Origin: Streptomyces sp. AC550_RSS872
Lineage (GTDB): Bacteria; Actinomycetota; Actinomycetes; Streptomycetales; Streptomycetaceae
Direction of reading: 5' to 3'
Assembly (NCBI RefSeq): GCF_019049285.1
Contig: NZ_JAGMUL010000006.1
Coordinates: 1-34,061, forward strand
Length of the DNA: 34,061 nucleotides
Shown here: positions 25,160 through 32,511 of the stretch, one piece after another
Layout of the letters: each line of letters begins with the position of its first letter
Numbering within the stretch: position 1 is the first letter of the stretch
The notes under the pieces: model-generated
Told to the model about the DNA's origin: nothing
Databases searched by the model: none
The model's input: the letters and a program-made list of their open reading frames with translations, nothing else
Made by a program: the position numbers and the translations under genes

Positions 25160-25713
25160 CCCGCGGCGACGCGTTGTCCGAGGACGGCGAGAACGCGCTC
25201 GCACCAGCGCAGGTTCTCCTCCTCGAAGGAGATGCCGCGCAACAGCGTCAGATACGGTCCGATGCGGTCGGACTCGCACAGGAACTCGTCCTCGGTGCGT
25301 CCGTCGAGGAGGCGGTCGCGGACGCGGGCGTAACGGTCGAGTTTGCCGCGCGCCCACGCCATGCGCTCCTCGATCAGGGCCCGGGTGGTCTCGGGGTCCT
25401 CCATGGCCTGGAGCTTGATCAGGAGTTCGTCGCGGACGGCGGTGGGCCGCCGGGGCGGCTCGGCGGCGAAGGTGCGCAGGTCCTCCCGGCCGGCCTCGGT
25501 GAGGGTGAACATCCGCTTGTTCGGACGGCGTTCCTGCTGCACGAACCGGGCCTCGACGAGGCCGTCCTGCGCGAGGCGTTCCAGTTCGCGGTAGAGCTGC
25601 TGCGGGGTCGCGGGCCAGAAGTTGGCGAACGAGACGTCGAAGGCCTTGGAGAGCTCGTAGCCCGAGGCCTCGCCGTCCAGGAGGGCGGCGAGGACGGCGT
25701 ACTTGAGGGACAT
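25156..25713 (-). CDS. PadR-family transcriptional regulator
   Basis: A 185-residue PadR regulator with the winged helix MSLKYAVLAALLDGEASGYEL and the block FANFWPATPQQLYRELERLA. The C-terminal dimerisation helices follow. It is the first gene of the operon with the methyltransferase (GTGA overlap) and thioesterase relic. The ATG at 25711-25713 is preferred to one at 25752 because the conserved domain starts there. It has no obvious Shine-Dalgarno sequence, so the transcript may be leaderless. A 10-bp palindrome (25758-25767) lies just upstream between this gene and a divergent SnoaL-like gene and is the likely operator for both. Confidence 0.9.
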   Translation of the reverse strand: MSLKYAVLAALLDGEASGYELSKAFDVSFANFWPATPQQLYRELERLAQDGLVEARFVQQERRPNKRMFTLTEAGREDLRTFAAEPPRRPTAVRDELLIKLQAMEDPETTRALIEERMAWARGKLDRYARVRDRLLDGRTEDEFLCESDRIGPYLTLLRGISFEEENLRWCERVLAVLGQRVAAG

Positions 25714-25757
25714 GTGGACACGGTAACAGCAGGTGATTATTCTCATCGACACCTACT

Positions 25758-25767
25758 CAACTAATTG
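25758..25767. promoter_or_regulatory. CAACTAATTG palindrome between padR and the SnoaL-like gene
   Basis: CAACTAATTG is a palindrome with one central mismatch and differs by one base from the core CAACTAGTTG upstream of the fadH-padR operon (12741-12750). It lies 45 bases upstream of padR and 17 bases before the SnoaL-like start, so it could control both. Confidence 0.55.
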
Positions 25768-25783
25768 ACTATGAGGTGATCCG

Positions 25784-26182
25784 ATGCGCGCGTTCCGCGA
25801 GGCGGTCGAGGCAGGCGACTTCGACGCCGTGGAGGCCCTGCTGGCCGAGGACGTCGTCTTCACCAGCCCGGTCGTGTTCAAGCCGTACCCCGGCAAGGCC
25901 ATCACGGCGGCCATCCTGCGCGGCGTGGTGCGGGTCTTCGAGGACTTCCGCTATGTGCGGGAGATCAACGACCCGGGGGGCCGCCACCACGCGCTGGTCT
26001 TCACCGCGCGCGTGGGCGACCGGGAGATCACCGGCTGTGACTTTCTCCGGGTGAACGAGGAGGGTCTGATCGACGACTTCATGGTCATGGTCCGCCCGCT
26101 GTCCGGCGCACAGGCGTTGGCCGAGGCGATGGGGGTGCAGTTCGAGCAGATCGCCAAGGAGGCGCAGACGCGCTCGGCGTGA
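25784..26182 (+). CDS. SnoaL-like / nuclear transport factor 2 family protein
   Basis: A 132-residue protein of the NTF2/SnoaL fold. The pattern MRAFREAVEAGDFDAVEALL followed by AEDVVFTSPVVFKPYPGK is the usual N-terminal helix and first strands of that fold. The fold supports polyketide cyclases, isomerases and many binding proteins, so an enzymatic role is not certain. The ATG at 25784 has GAGGTGATC immediately upstream. The gene is divergent from the second padR and shares its palindrome-bearing control region, so it is a probable PadR target. A long hairpin (26190-26242) follows its stop. Confidence 0.82.
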   Translation: MRAFREAVEAGDFDAVEALLAEDVVFTSPVVFKPYPGKAITAAILRGVVRVFEDFRYVREINDPGGRHHALVFTARVGDREITGCDFLRVNEEGLIDDFMVMVRPLSGAQALAEAMGVQFEQIAKEAQTRSA

Positions 26183-26189
26183 CGGCCTC

Positions 26190-26242
26190 GGCACGGGCCC
26201 CGACGGTGTCGGTCTCTCCGAGTCGACACCCGGTGCCGTGCC
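26190..26242 (+). terminator. Two-tier hairpin after the SnoaL-like gene
   Basis: GGCACGG/CCGTGCC (26190-26196 with 26236-26242) encloses GGTGTCG/CGACACC (26205-26211 with 26224-26230). There is no T-tract, so it is a candidate terminator of the non-canonical high-GC kind. Confidence 0.5.
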
Positions 26243-26295
26243 CGTGTCCGGAATTCCTGGCGCCGCGCGTGACCCGTTCGCGGTTGGATGTCCTC

Positions 26296-27123
26296 ATGAG
26301 CACCGACGAGCACGCGCGGATGATGTCGGCCAACCAGGCGAACTGGGACGCCCGCACGCCCGTCCATCTGGCGAGCCGGTTCTACGGCCTCGACCAGGAT
26401 CTCGATCCCGCGCGCTGGTTCGCCTCCTTCGAGTGGGACGACCTCGGTGAGCTGGCCGGCCGCGATGTGCTCCATCTCCAGTGCCACCTCGGCACCGAGA
26501 CGATCGCCTTCGCACAGCGCGGGGCACGGGCCGTCGGCCTGGACTTCTCCGAGGCGTCGGTGGCCGCCGCGAGCGGGATCGCCGAGAAGGCGGGGCTGGA
26601 CGTCACCTACGTACAGGCCAATGTGTACAACGCCGTGGAAGCCCTGGGCCGGCGGCGGTTCGACGTGGTGTACACGGGCAAGGGCGCGCTGTGCTATCTG
26701 CCGGACCTCGACCGCTGGGCGGGTGTGGTGGCCCAACTTCTGCGCCCGGGGGGCCGGCTGTACCTCGTCGAGTTCCATCCGCTGCTCAACTCCCTCGGCC
26801 CGAAGCCCGGTCCCGGCGAGGGGCCCGAGCTGCTGCTGCGCCACGACTACCTGGGCGGCGACGGCGCCGTGCACCGGGACGCGACGCACACGTACACCGA
26901 CGGTCCTGCCGTCGAAGGCGCCACGGACAGCTATGAGTGGATGCACGGAATAAGCGAGGTCGTCAACGCGTTGGTGCACGCGGGACTGACCATCCGGCGC
27001 CTCACAGAGAGCGACGAGCTGCCGTGGCCGCGCTGGCCGCAGATGGTGCGGACGCCCTCCGGTTGGTGGCGGCTCCCCGAGCCGCGCATCCCCCTGCTGT
27101 ACGGACTGCTCGCCACACGCTGA
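26296..27123 (+). CDS. SAM-dependent methyltransferase
   Basis: A 275-residue class I methyltransferase. After an N-terminal cap (NQANWDARTPVHLASRFYGL) the SAM motif appears as VLHLQCHLGTETIAFAQRGA, followed by GLDFSEASV and LLRPGGRLYLVEFHP. The C-terminal part is rich in aromatic residues (YEWMHGISEVV, WPRWPQM, GWWRLPEP), which may line a hydrophobic substrate pocket. The ATG at 26296 is preferred because it opens into the cap domain, and the longer upstream frame lacks coding bias. It is separated from the SnoaL-like gene by a hairpin and from rho by 243 bases. The substrate is unknown. Confidence 0.88.
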   Translation: MSTDEHARMMSANQANWDARTPVHLASRFYGLDQDLDPARWFASFEWDDLGELAGRDVLHLQCHLGTETIAFAQRGARAVGLDFSEASVAAASGIAEKAGLDVTYVQANVYNAVEALGRRRFDVVYTGKGALCYLPDLDRWAGVVAQLLRPGGRLYLVEFHPLLNSLGPKPGPGEGPELLLRHDYLGGDGAVHRDATHTYTDGPAVEGATDSYEWMHGISEVVNALVHAGLTIRRLTESDELPWPRWPQMVRTPSGWWRLPEPRIPLLYGLLATR

Positions 27124-27290
27124 ACCACCGTGGTACCGTCCAGTCAGCACATGTGTACGCCCCGTCGTGGGCGCCGGTGCTGTCTCATCTCAGTTCGCCG
27201 GTCGTCGTACCGGCATCAGCTCACCACCTCGTGACCGGTGGCTCTGCCATACCCGAGGTGCTGTTCTCCCGCCGCCCGAAGGCGATCTGA

Positions 27291-27348
27291 CCGCCTTCCC
27301 GAAGTCCGCGGCCCTCCCTTCCCTCCGCATGTCCCATGCCTTCCGTCC
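27291..27348 (+). promoter_or_regulatory. C-rich, G-poor leader segment upstream of rho (rut-like)
   Basis: A 58-base stretch with 31 C and 10 G, in a genome where C and G are otherwise balanced, ends 18 bases before the rho start codon. C-rich, G-poor RNA is what Rho loads on, and rho genes are commonly autoregulated through such leaders. Confidence 0.45.
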
Positions 27349-27366
27349 GTGAAAGGACCAACCCTG

Positions 27367-28503
27367 ATGACCACCACACTCGAACACCCCCCGGTCCAGC
27401 AGCAGCCCCCGGCCCGGGCCGTCACCGGTGTCCTCGACATCGACGCGAGCGGGAAGGGCCACCTGCGCGCCGAGAACCTGCTGCCCTCCCCCTCCGACCC
27501 GCACGTCTCCCCCGCTCTGATCCGCCGCCACGGCCTGCGCAAGGGCGATCTCGTCGACGGCGTGCACGGCGACCGGCGCGCGCTCACCGAAGTCGCCCGC
27601 GTCAACGGCCGCACCCCCGGCAAGAACCGCCGTGGCTTCGGCGAACTGACGCCGCTTCACCCGCGTGAGCGGATCCGACTCGAACACCCGGCGTCCGGCC
27701 TGACCGGCCGGGTCGCCGATCTGATCGCGCCCGTCGGCAAGGGTCAGCGAGGGCTCATCGTGGCCCCGCCCAAGACCGGCAAGACCGTGCTGGTGCAGCA
27801 GATCGCGGCGGCCGTCGCCGGCAACCACCCGGAGTGCCGGCTGATGGTGGTGCTCCTCGACGAGCGCCCCGAGGAAGTCACCGACATGCGGCGCTCGGTG
27901 CGCGGCGAGGTGTACGCCTCGACCTTCGACCGGGCCCCCAAGCAGCACATCGCGCTCGCCGAGCTCGTCATCGAACGGGCCAAGCGGCTCGTCGAGGCGG
28001 GCGAGGACGTCGTCATCCTGCTCGACTCGCTGACCCGGCTGTGCCGGGCCCACAACAACGCCGCCGCGTCCGGTGGCCGCACCCTGAGCGGCGGCGTCGA
28101 CGCGGCCGCGCTACAGGGCCCGAAGCGGTTCTTCGGCGCCGCGCGCCTGGCCGAGGAGGGCGGTTCGCTCACCATCCTCGCGACGGCCCTGGTCGAGACC
28201 GGATCCCGGGCCGACGACTTCTACTTCGAGGAGCTCAAGAGCACCGGCAACATGGAGCTGCGTCTGAGCCGGGACCTCGCCTCCCGCCGCGTCTTCCCCG
28301 CCGTCGACATCAACCCCTCCGGCACCCGCCGCGAGGAACTCCTCCTGCCCCCGGCCGAGTTGACCACGATGCGCGGCCTGCGCCGGGCGCTCCAGACCCG
28401 GGACGGCCAGTCCGGCCTGGAGACCTTCCTGGAGCGGATGCGCGAGACGCCGGACAACGCCACGTTCCTGCGGCGGATCCAGCCGACGCTGCCCTGCGAA
28501 TGA
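27367..28503 (+). CDS. rho: Short, divergent transcription termination factor Rho
   Basis: A 378-residue Rho motor. Walker A is APPKTGKT (133-140), Walker B VVILLDS (215-221), the Q-loop region RTLSGGVDAAAL (238-249), and the R-loop side is GAARLAEEGGSLTI. A constant offset of 45 from E. coli numbering holds across the motor, giving Arg167 (R212), Met174 (M219), Ser221 (S266), Arg224 (R269) and Lys291 (K336). The Gly337 position is Ser292. The N-terminal RNA-binding domain is reduced, with no Arg/Asp-rich insertion typical of actinobacterial Rho. RNP1 (GFGFLR in E. coli) reads GKGHLR here, losing both aromatics. The ATG at 27367 follows AAAGGA. This is probably a second Rho beside the housekeeping one. 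Confidence 0.9.
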   Translation: MTTTLEHPPVQQQPPARAVTGVLDIDASGKGHLRAENLLPSPSDPHVSPALIRRHGLRKGDLVDGVHGDRRALTEVARVNGRTPGKNRRGFGELTPLHPRERIRLEHPASGLTGRVADLIAPVGKGQRGLIVAPPKTGKTVLVQQIAAAVAGNHPECRLMVVLLDERPEEVTDMRRSVRGEVYASTFDRAPKQHIALAELVIERAKRLVEAGEDVVILLDSLTRLCRAHNNAAASGGRTLSGGVDAAALQGPKRFFGAARLAEEGGSLTILATALVETGSRADDFYFEELKSTGNMELRLSRDLASRRVFPAVDINPSGTRREELLLPPAELTTMRGLRRALQTRDGQSGLETFLERMRETPDNATFLRRIQPTLPCE

Positions 28504-28596
28504 CACGCCCCGCGAGGATCGCCCGTACGGGTGCAGGCGCACCCCGACCGGCCCGGGCAGCGCGCTGTACGACGGGACCCTTCCTACGTTGGCGGT

Positions 28597-29766
28597 ATGA
28601 AGATCGGATTTACCACCCGGGCTCTCGTGTCCACCTGCACGCTGTGCGCAGCCGGCCTGCTGGCGCTCGCGCCGACCGCTGCGGTCGCCCGCACCGGGCA
28701 CGACGCCGACCCGCCCGGCGGGCCCCGGGCCGTGACACCGCAGCCCGCGCTGCTGTACCGGTCCGGCCCGCATGTACAGCCCCACGCCGAGGCACCCCGG
28801 CTTCCGCGCCTCTCCGCGCTGTCGTGGCTGGTGGCCGACGCCGACTCCGGCGAGGTGCTCGCCGCGTACAACGCGCACCGCAGGCTGCCACCCGCCAGCA
28901 CCCTGAAGACGCTGTTCGCCCTGACCGTGCTCCCGACCCTGCCCGGTGGCATCCGCCACACGGTGCGCGAGGAGGAGCTCGCCGGGATCGGGCCCGGCAG
29001 CAGTCTGGTCGGGGTCGCCGAGGGAAGCACGTACCGGGTCGCCGATCTGTGGCGCGGCGTGTTCCTGAGCTCCGGCAACGACGCCGTGCGCGTGCTGGCC
29101 GCGCTGAACGGCGGCTGGCGTGCCACCGCCGCCCGTATGCAGACCAAGGCCCGTGCGTTGGGTGCGCTCGACACGCGCGTGGTGTCCCCGGACGGCTATG
29201 ACACACCCGGTCAGGTGTCGTCGGCGTACGACCTGGCGGTGTTCGGCCGGGCGGGGCTGCGCAACGCGGAGTTCGCGCGGTACTGCGGCACGGCAGCGGC
29301 CAGGTTTCCGGGCAGGGGCGGCTGGTCGTACGAGATCCGGAACACCAACCGGCTGTTGACCGGCGCGGACGGCGTGGACCGGTATCCGGGCCTGATCGGC
29401 ATCAAGAACGGCTACACCAGCCATGCGGGCAACACGCTCGTCGCCGCCGCCCGCCGGGGTGAGCGCACGCTCGTCGTCACGGTGATGAACCCCCGGGCGG
29501 GCGGGTTCGCCGTCTACGAAGAGGCCGGCGAGCTGCTCGACTGGGGATTCGGGGCGGCGGGGCGGGTCGAGCCGGTGGGGTCGCTGGACGCGTTGCGGGC
29601 CAAGCCGAGGCCCGGGCCGGTGCCGGTGCCGGTGGCCGCGGCGGTGGAACCCGAGGGCAGGGCCGGCTGGCCGGAGGCCTGCGCGATCGTGGGCGCCGCC
29701 GGGGTGGGGGCGGGTGCCGTGTCGCTGGTGACGCGCGGCAGGGTCGAGCCGTCGACGCCGAGTTGA
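28597..29766 (+). CDS. D-alanyl-D-alanine carboxypeptidase (peptidase S11)
   Basis: A 389-residue secreted, membrane-anchored penicillin-binding protein. A signal peptide spans about residues 1-32. The catalytic SxxK is STLK (Ser101, Lys104), the SxN motif is SGN in SSGNDAVRVLA, and the third motif is KNG in GIKNGYTSHAGN. The C-terminal end has a hydrophobic helix (CAIVGAAGVGAGAVSLV) followed by a basic tail, acting as a membrane anchor. The enzyme trims the terminal D-Ala from peptidoglycan stem peptides. The ATG at 28597 opens the signal. The last 253 bases overlap the opposite-strand glycosyltransferase gene, and third-position bias favours this frame there. Confidence 0.9.
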   Translation: MKIGFTTRALVSTCTLCAAGLLALAPTAAVARTGHDADPPGGPRAVTPQPALLYRSGPHVQPHAEAPRLPRLSALSWLVADADSGEVLAAYNAHRRLPPASTLKTLFALTVLPTLPGGIRHTVREEELAGIGPGSSLVGVAEGSTYRVADLWRGVFLSSGNDAVRVLAALNGGWRATAARMQTKARALGALDTRVVSPDGYDTPGQVSSAYDLAVFGRAGLRNAEFARYCGTAAARFPGRGGWSYEIRNTNRLLTGADGVDRYPGLIGIKNGYTSHAGNTLVAAARRGERTLVVTVMNPRAGGFAVYEEAGELLDWGFGAAGRVEPVGSLDALRAKPRPGPVPVPVAAAVEPEGRAGWPEACAIVGAAGVGAGAVSLVTRGRVEPSTPS

Positions 29767-30866
29767 CCGACCGGCAGCCACAGCAGCAGGCCGAGCGTGA
29801 TCCAGGTGTAGATGTTGCTGCCGAGGAAGCCGTCGACGCCGGACGCGTCGTCGAACCACAGCCACACCACGCTGGTGCACAGCACGGCGTACAGGGCAGC
29901 GGCGATCCACGGGCGCCCGGCGCGGACGAGGACGGCGAAGGACGGCAGCAGCCAGACCAGGTGGTGGACCCAGGTGATCGGGCTGACCAGGCAGGCGGTC
30001 AGTCCGGTCAGGGCGAACGCCGCCGTCCAGTCCCCCGCCACGACCGCCGGGCGCGTGCGCGCCACCCAGACGCCCAGCACCAGCAGGACCACCACCGCCC
30101 AGACCGCGCGGCTCGAGATGTCCAGGCGGGCCAGGATGCCCTGCAACGACTGGTTGGAGACGTAGTCGAGGCGGCCCACGCGGGTGGTGTCCCACATCGC
30201 GTGCGTCCAGTAGAAGCGGGACGCGTCGGGGGCCACCCAGGCCGCCAGTGCCGTAGCGGCGGCGGCGACGGCGGTGGCCACAGCCGCCGCTCGCCAGCGC
30301 CGGGCCACCAGCAGCAGGCCGATGAACGCGGCCGGCGTCAGCTTGATCGCCGCCGCCAGGCCGATGCCCACGCCCGCCCAGCGCTCCCGGCCCCTCGACA
30401 GCAGCAGGCAGTCGAGCAGCACGAGGGCCAGCAGCAGGATGTTCACCTGGCCGAAGCTGAAGGTGTCCCTCAGCGGCTCGAACAGGGCCAGTCCGCACAC
30501 CGCCAGCGCACAGCCGTACCAGCCGTACCGCCGCCAGTCCCGCCCCGCCAGCACACGCAGCGCGAAGGCCAGGGCGGCCAGGTTGAGCAGCAGCGCCACC
30601 GCGATCGCGACCTGTAGATCGACCAGCGCCATGGGCAGCATGACGACGGCCGCGAACGGCGGGTAGGTGAAGCCGTACATGGTGCCGGGCACCCGGTAGT
30701 CGTAGATACGCCCGCCGTGGTGGATCCAGCTGTCGACGGTGCCGTAGTAGACGCGCAGGTCGAACCAGTCGCGCAGCAGCGGCACGGTCGCGGTGAAGAC
30801 GGTCACGGCGGCGGCGAGGACCAGGACCAGGGCGAGCCGGCCGCGGTCGGTGCGGGGAAGTCTCAT
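29514..30866 (-). CDS. Glycosyltransferase family 87 (DUF2029) mannosyltransferase
   Basis: A 450-residue GT-C type integral membrane protein with about ten helices. The first lumenal loop contains the family's DLRVYYGTVDSWIHHGGRIY segment with the catalytic acidic residue region, and FTYPPFAAVVMLP follows. Such enzymes use polyprenyl-phosphate mannose to extend cell-envelope mannans. The ATG at 30866 overlaps the stop of the upstream MptB-like gene by four bases (ATGA), so the two are coupled. The C-terminal ~84 residues are a Thr/Ser/Pro/Ala-rich tail that overlaps the convergent carboxypeptidase gene on the other strand and may be a stop-less extension rather than a real domain. Confidence 0.85.
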   Translation of the reverse strand: MRLPRTDRGRLALVLVLAAAVTVFTATVPLLRDWFDLRVYYGTVDSWIHHGGRIYDYRVPGTMYGFTYPPFAAVVMLPMALVDLQVAIAVALLLNLAALAFALRVLAGRDWRRYGWYGCALAVCGLALFEPLRDTFSFGQVNILLLALVLLDCLLLSRGRERWAGVGIGLAAAIKLTPAAFIGLLLVARRWRAAAVATAVAAAATALAAWVAPDASRFYWTHAMWDTTRVGRLDYVSNQSLQGILARLDISSRAVWAVVVLLVLGVWVARTRPAVVAGDWTAAFALTGLTACLVSPITWVHHLVWLLPSFAVLVRAGRPWIAAALYAVLCTSVVWLWFDDASGVDGFLGSNIYTWITLGLLLWLPVGQLGVDGSTLPRVTSDTAPAPTPAAPTIAQASGQPALPSGSTAAATGTGTGPGLGLARNASSDPTGSTRPAAPNPQSSSSPASS

Positions 30867-32257
30867 GCGGTGCGCTCCAACGCCGGGGTCTGCGCCGCGA
30901 GATGCGCCTGCCACAGGACGACCACGGCGAGTACGCCCCCGGAGACCGCCAGCACCAGCTGGCCGGCGTCCGCGGCGCCGCCGCTGGGCAGAACGGCCAG
31001 CGCGAGCACGCCCGTCACGGCGGCCACCCGGTGCCGTACCGAGGTACTGGGCGCGGCCGCGGCGATGAGGAACAGGCCCCACAGGGCGTACCAGGGGCGG
31101 ATCGCCGGTCCGAACGCGGCCACGGCCGCCAGGCTCAGACCGAGCGCGTACACGGGGCGCGGACGCCAGCGCCACCATATGAGGAGCACGAGAACGGCCG
31201 TGAGGACAAGGCCGAAGACATGCCACACCGGCACGGCCAGTGGCGCCAGATCGCTGCCGACCTCGGTCAGCAGCGAGGCGGTGGCACGGCCGAGGAGGCT
31301 GGTGAGCGCCCAGTTATGGGGGGAGACCGGGGTGTCCAGGGCGCCTATCCAGCCGTATCCCGTGCCCGCCAGGGCCGTGGCGGCGACCGTGGTGGCGGCG
31401 GACGCGGCCGCTGTGCTCAGGACGGCCTTCGCCGGGTGGTGGCCGGAGCGCATCTGGAGCAGCACGACCGCGGCGAGGCCCAGCGCGGCGGGTGCCTTGA
31501 CGAGCGCGGCGAGCGTGACGAGTACGGCGCCCAGGACCGGCCACCGGCCGAGCGCCGCGACCAGACCGGCGCCGAGCAGGCCGAGCATGATGGCGTCGTT
31601 GTGGGCACCCGCGACCAGGTGCAGCAGCACGAGCGGGTTCAGGGCGCCCAGCCACAGCGCGGCGGCCGGATCGGCGCCGCTGTGCCGGGCGAGGCGCGGC
31701 AGCGCGGCCGCCATCAGCGCCACCCCGAGGAGCGCTATCAGGCGCATGCCGAGGAGCCCGGCGGGAAGTTCACCGCGGGTCAGCGCGGACAGGGTCGAGG
31801 CGACGCCGAGGAACACCGGGCCGTACGGGGCGCCCGTGTGCCGCCACAGCGGGGCGACCTCGTCCGCGAGCGGGCCGCCGAGGTGGGCGGGACCGTACGC
31901 GTACACGTCGATGTGGGCGTCGACCATGGCCCCTTGCGCCAGGTAGCTGTAGACGTCCCGGCTGAACAGCGGCGGAGCGATCAGCAGCGGGGTGGCCCAC
32001 ACGGCCAGCACCAGCAGCAGGGCGCGCGGGGTCGGTGGGTCGGCGCTGCGCACGAGGTGGCCGAGGAGCAGCCACGCCGCTATCAGCAGGACGACACCGA
32101 AGTACACGCCGACCAGGCCCAGGGAGGCGTGCACCGAGCTCGGGGCCAGGAGTTCCCGGACCGGCAGGGCACCGGCCGTCTCACCGCCCAGGGCGAGGAA
32201 GGCGGTGCCGGCCAGACCTAGGATCTGGCAGCGGCGGAGATCGAGGGGGAAAGCCAT
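30863..32257 (-). CDS. mptB: Polyprenol phosphomannose-dependent alpha-1,6-mannosyltransferase (MptB-like)
   Basis: A 464-residue GT-C type membrane mannosyltransferase with about 12 helices. The first large loop carries PLFSRDVYSYLAQGAMVDAH, the MptB-type region with the catalytic Asp, and the sequence continues with APYGPVFLGVAS and GAHNDAIMLGLLGAGLV. In mycobacteria and corynebacteria MptB starts the alpha-1,6-mannan core of lipoglycans, and Streptomyces homologues have an unproved envelope role. The ATG at 32255-32257 is used. A GTG three codons earlier (32266) is an alternative, and neither has a good RBS. It is the first gene of an operon with the GT87 gene, with which it overlaps by ATGA. 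Confidence 0.8.
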   Translation of the reverse strand: MAFPLDLRRCQILGLAGTAFLALGGETAGALPVRELLAPSSVHASLGLVGVYFGVVLLIAAWLLLGHLVRSADPPTPRALLLVLAVWATPLLIAPPLFSRDVYSYLAQGAMVDAHIDVYAYGPAHLGGPLADEVAPLWRHTGAPYGPVFLGVASTLSALTRGELPAGLLGMRLIALLGVALMAAALPRLARHSGADPAAALWLGALNPLVLLHLVAGAHNDAIMLGLLGAGLVAALGRWPVLGAVLVTLAALVKAPAALGLAAVVLLQMRSGHHPAKAVLSTAAASAATTVAATALAGTGYGWIGALDTPVSPHNWALTSLLGRATASLLTEVGSDLAPLAVPVWHVFGLVLTAVLVLLIWWRWRPRPVYALGLSLAAVAAFGPAIRPWYALWGLFLIAAAAPSTSVRHRVAAVTGVLALAVLPSGGAADAGQLVLAVSGGVLAVVVLWQAHLAAQTPALERTA

Positions 32258-32424
32258 GGCCAACACTCGGTCAGCCTGTCAACGCCGGGTGGCTTTGAGT
32301 TGACGCGGAGCCCTCCGGGGGGAAGCGGAAGTGTGTCCGGCCGGTGATCAGGTGCGGGGCGTTCGGGGGCTGTCGAGCGTCTGCCGGGTGCGGTGGTTTG
32401 CAGGGTGCGGGCCCGGTGGGGCCT

Positions 32425-32500
32425 GGTCGCGCCCACGTGGCGGATCCGCATGTCGATACAGCGCCGCGCCCCTTGGGGGCACCGCCGCGCCCCCCGGCCG
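32425..32500 (-). repeat. Dispersed Streptomyces intergenic repeat with hairpin
   Basis: Between glsA and the mannosyltransferase operon, the strand complementary to the listed one reads GCCCCCAAGGGGCGCGGCGC, then TGTATCGACATGCGGATCCG, then CCACGTGGGCGCGACCAGGC. I recognise this order (hairpin, TGT-TCGA-ATGCGG, GTGGGCGCGACC) as a string found between many Streptomyces genes. The GCCCCC/GGGGC hairpin may terminate glsA. The rest of the 32267-32511 gap shows nothing else. Confidence 0.7.
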
Positions 32501-32511
32501 GAAGGGTTCTG

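Noticed and set aside
27367..28503. A bicyclomycin biosynthesis cluster around the Rho paralogue
   Set aside because: No cyclodipeptide synthase, 2-oxoglutarate dioxygenase, P450 or dedicated exporter gene is present in the window. The resistance idea rests on the Rho residue alone.
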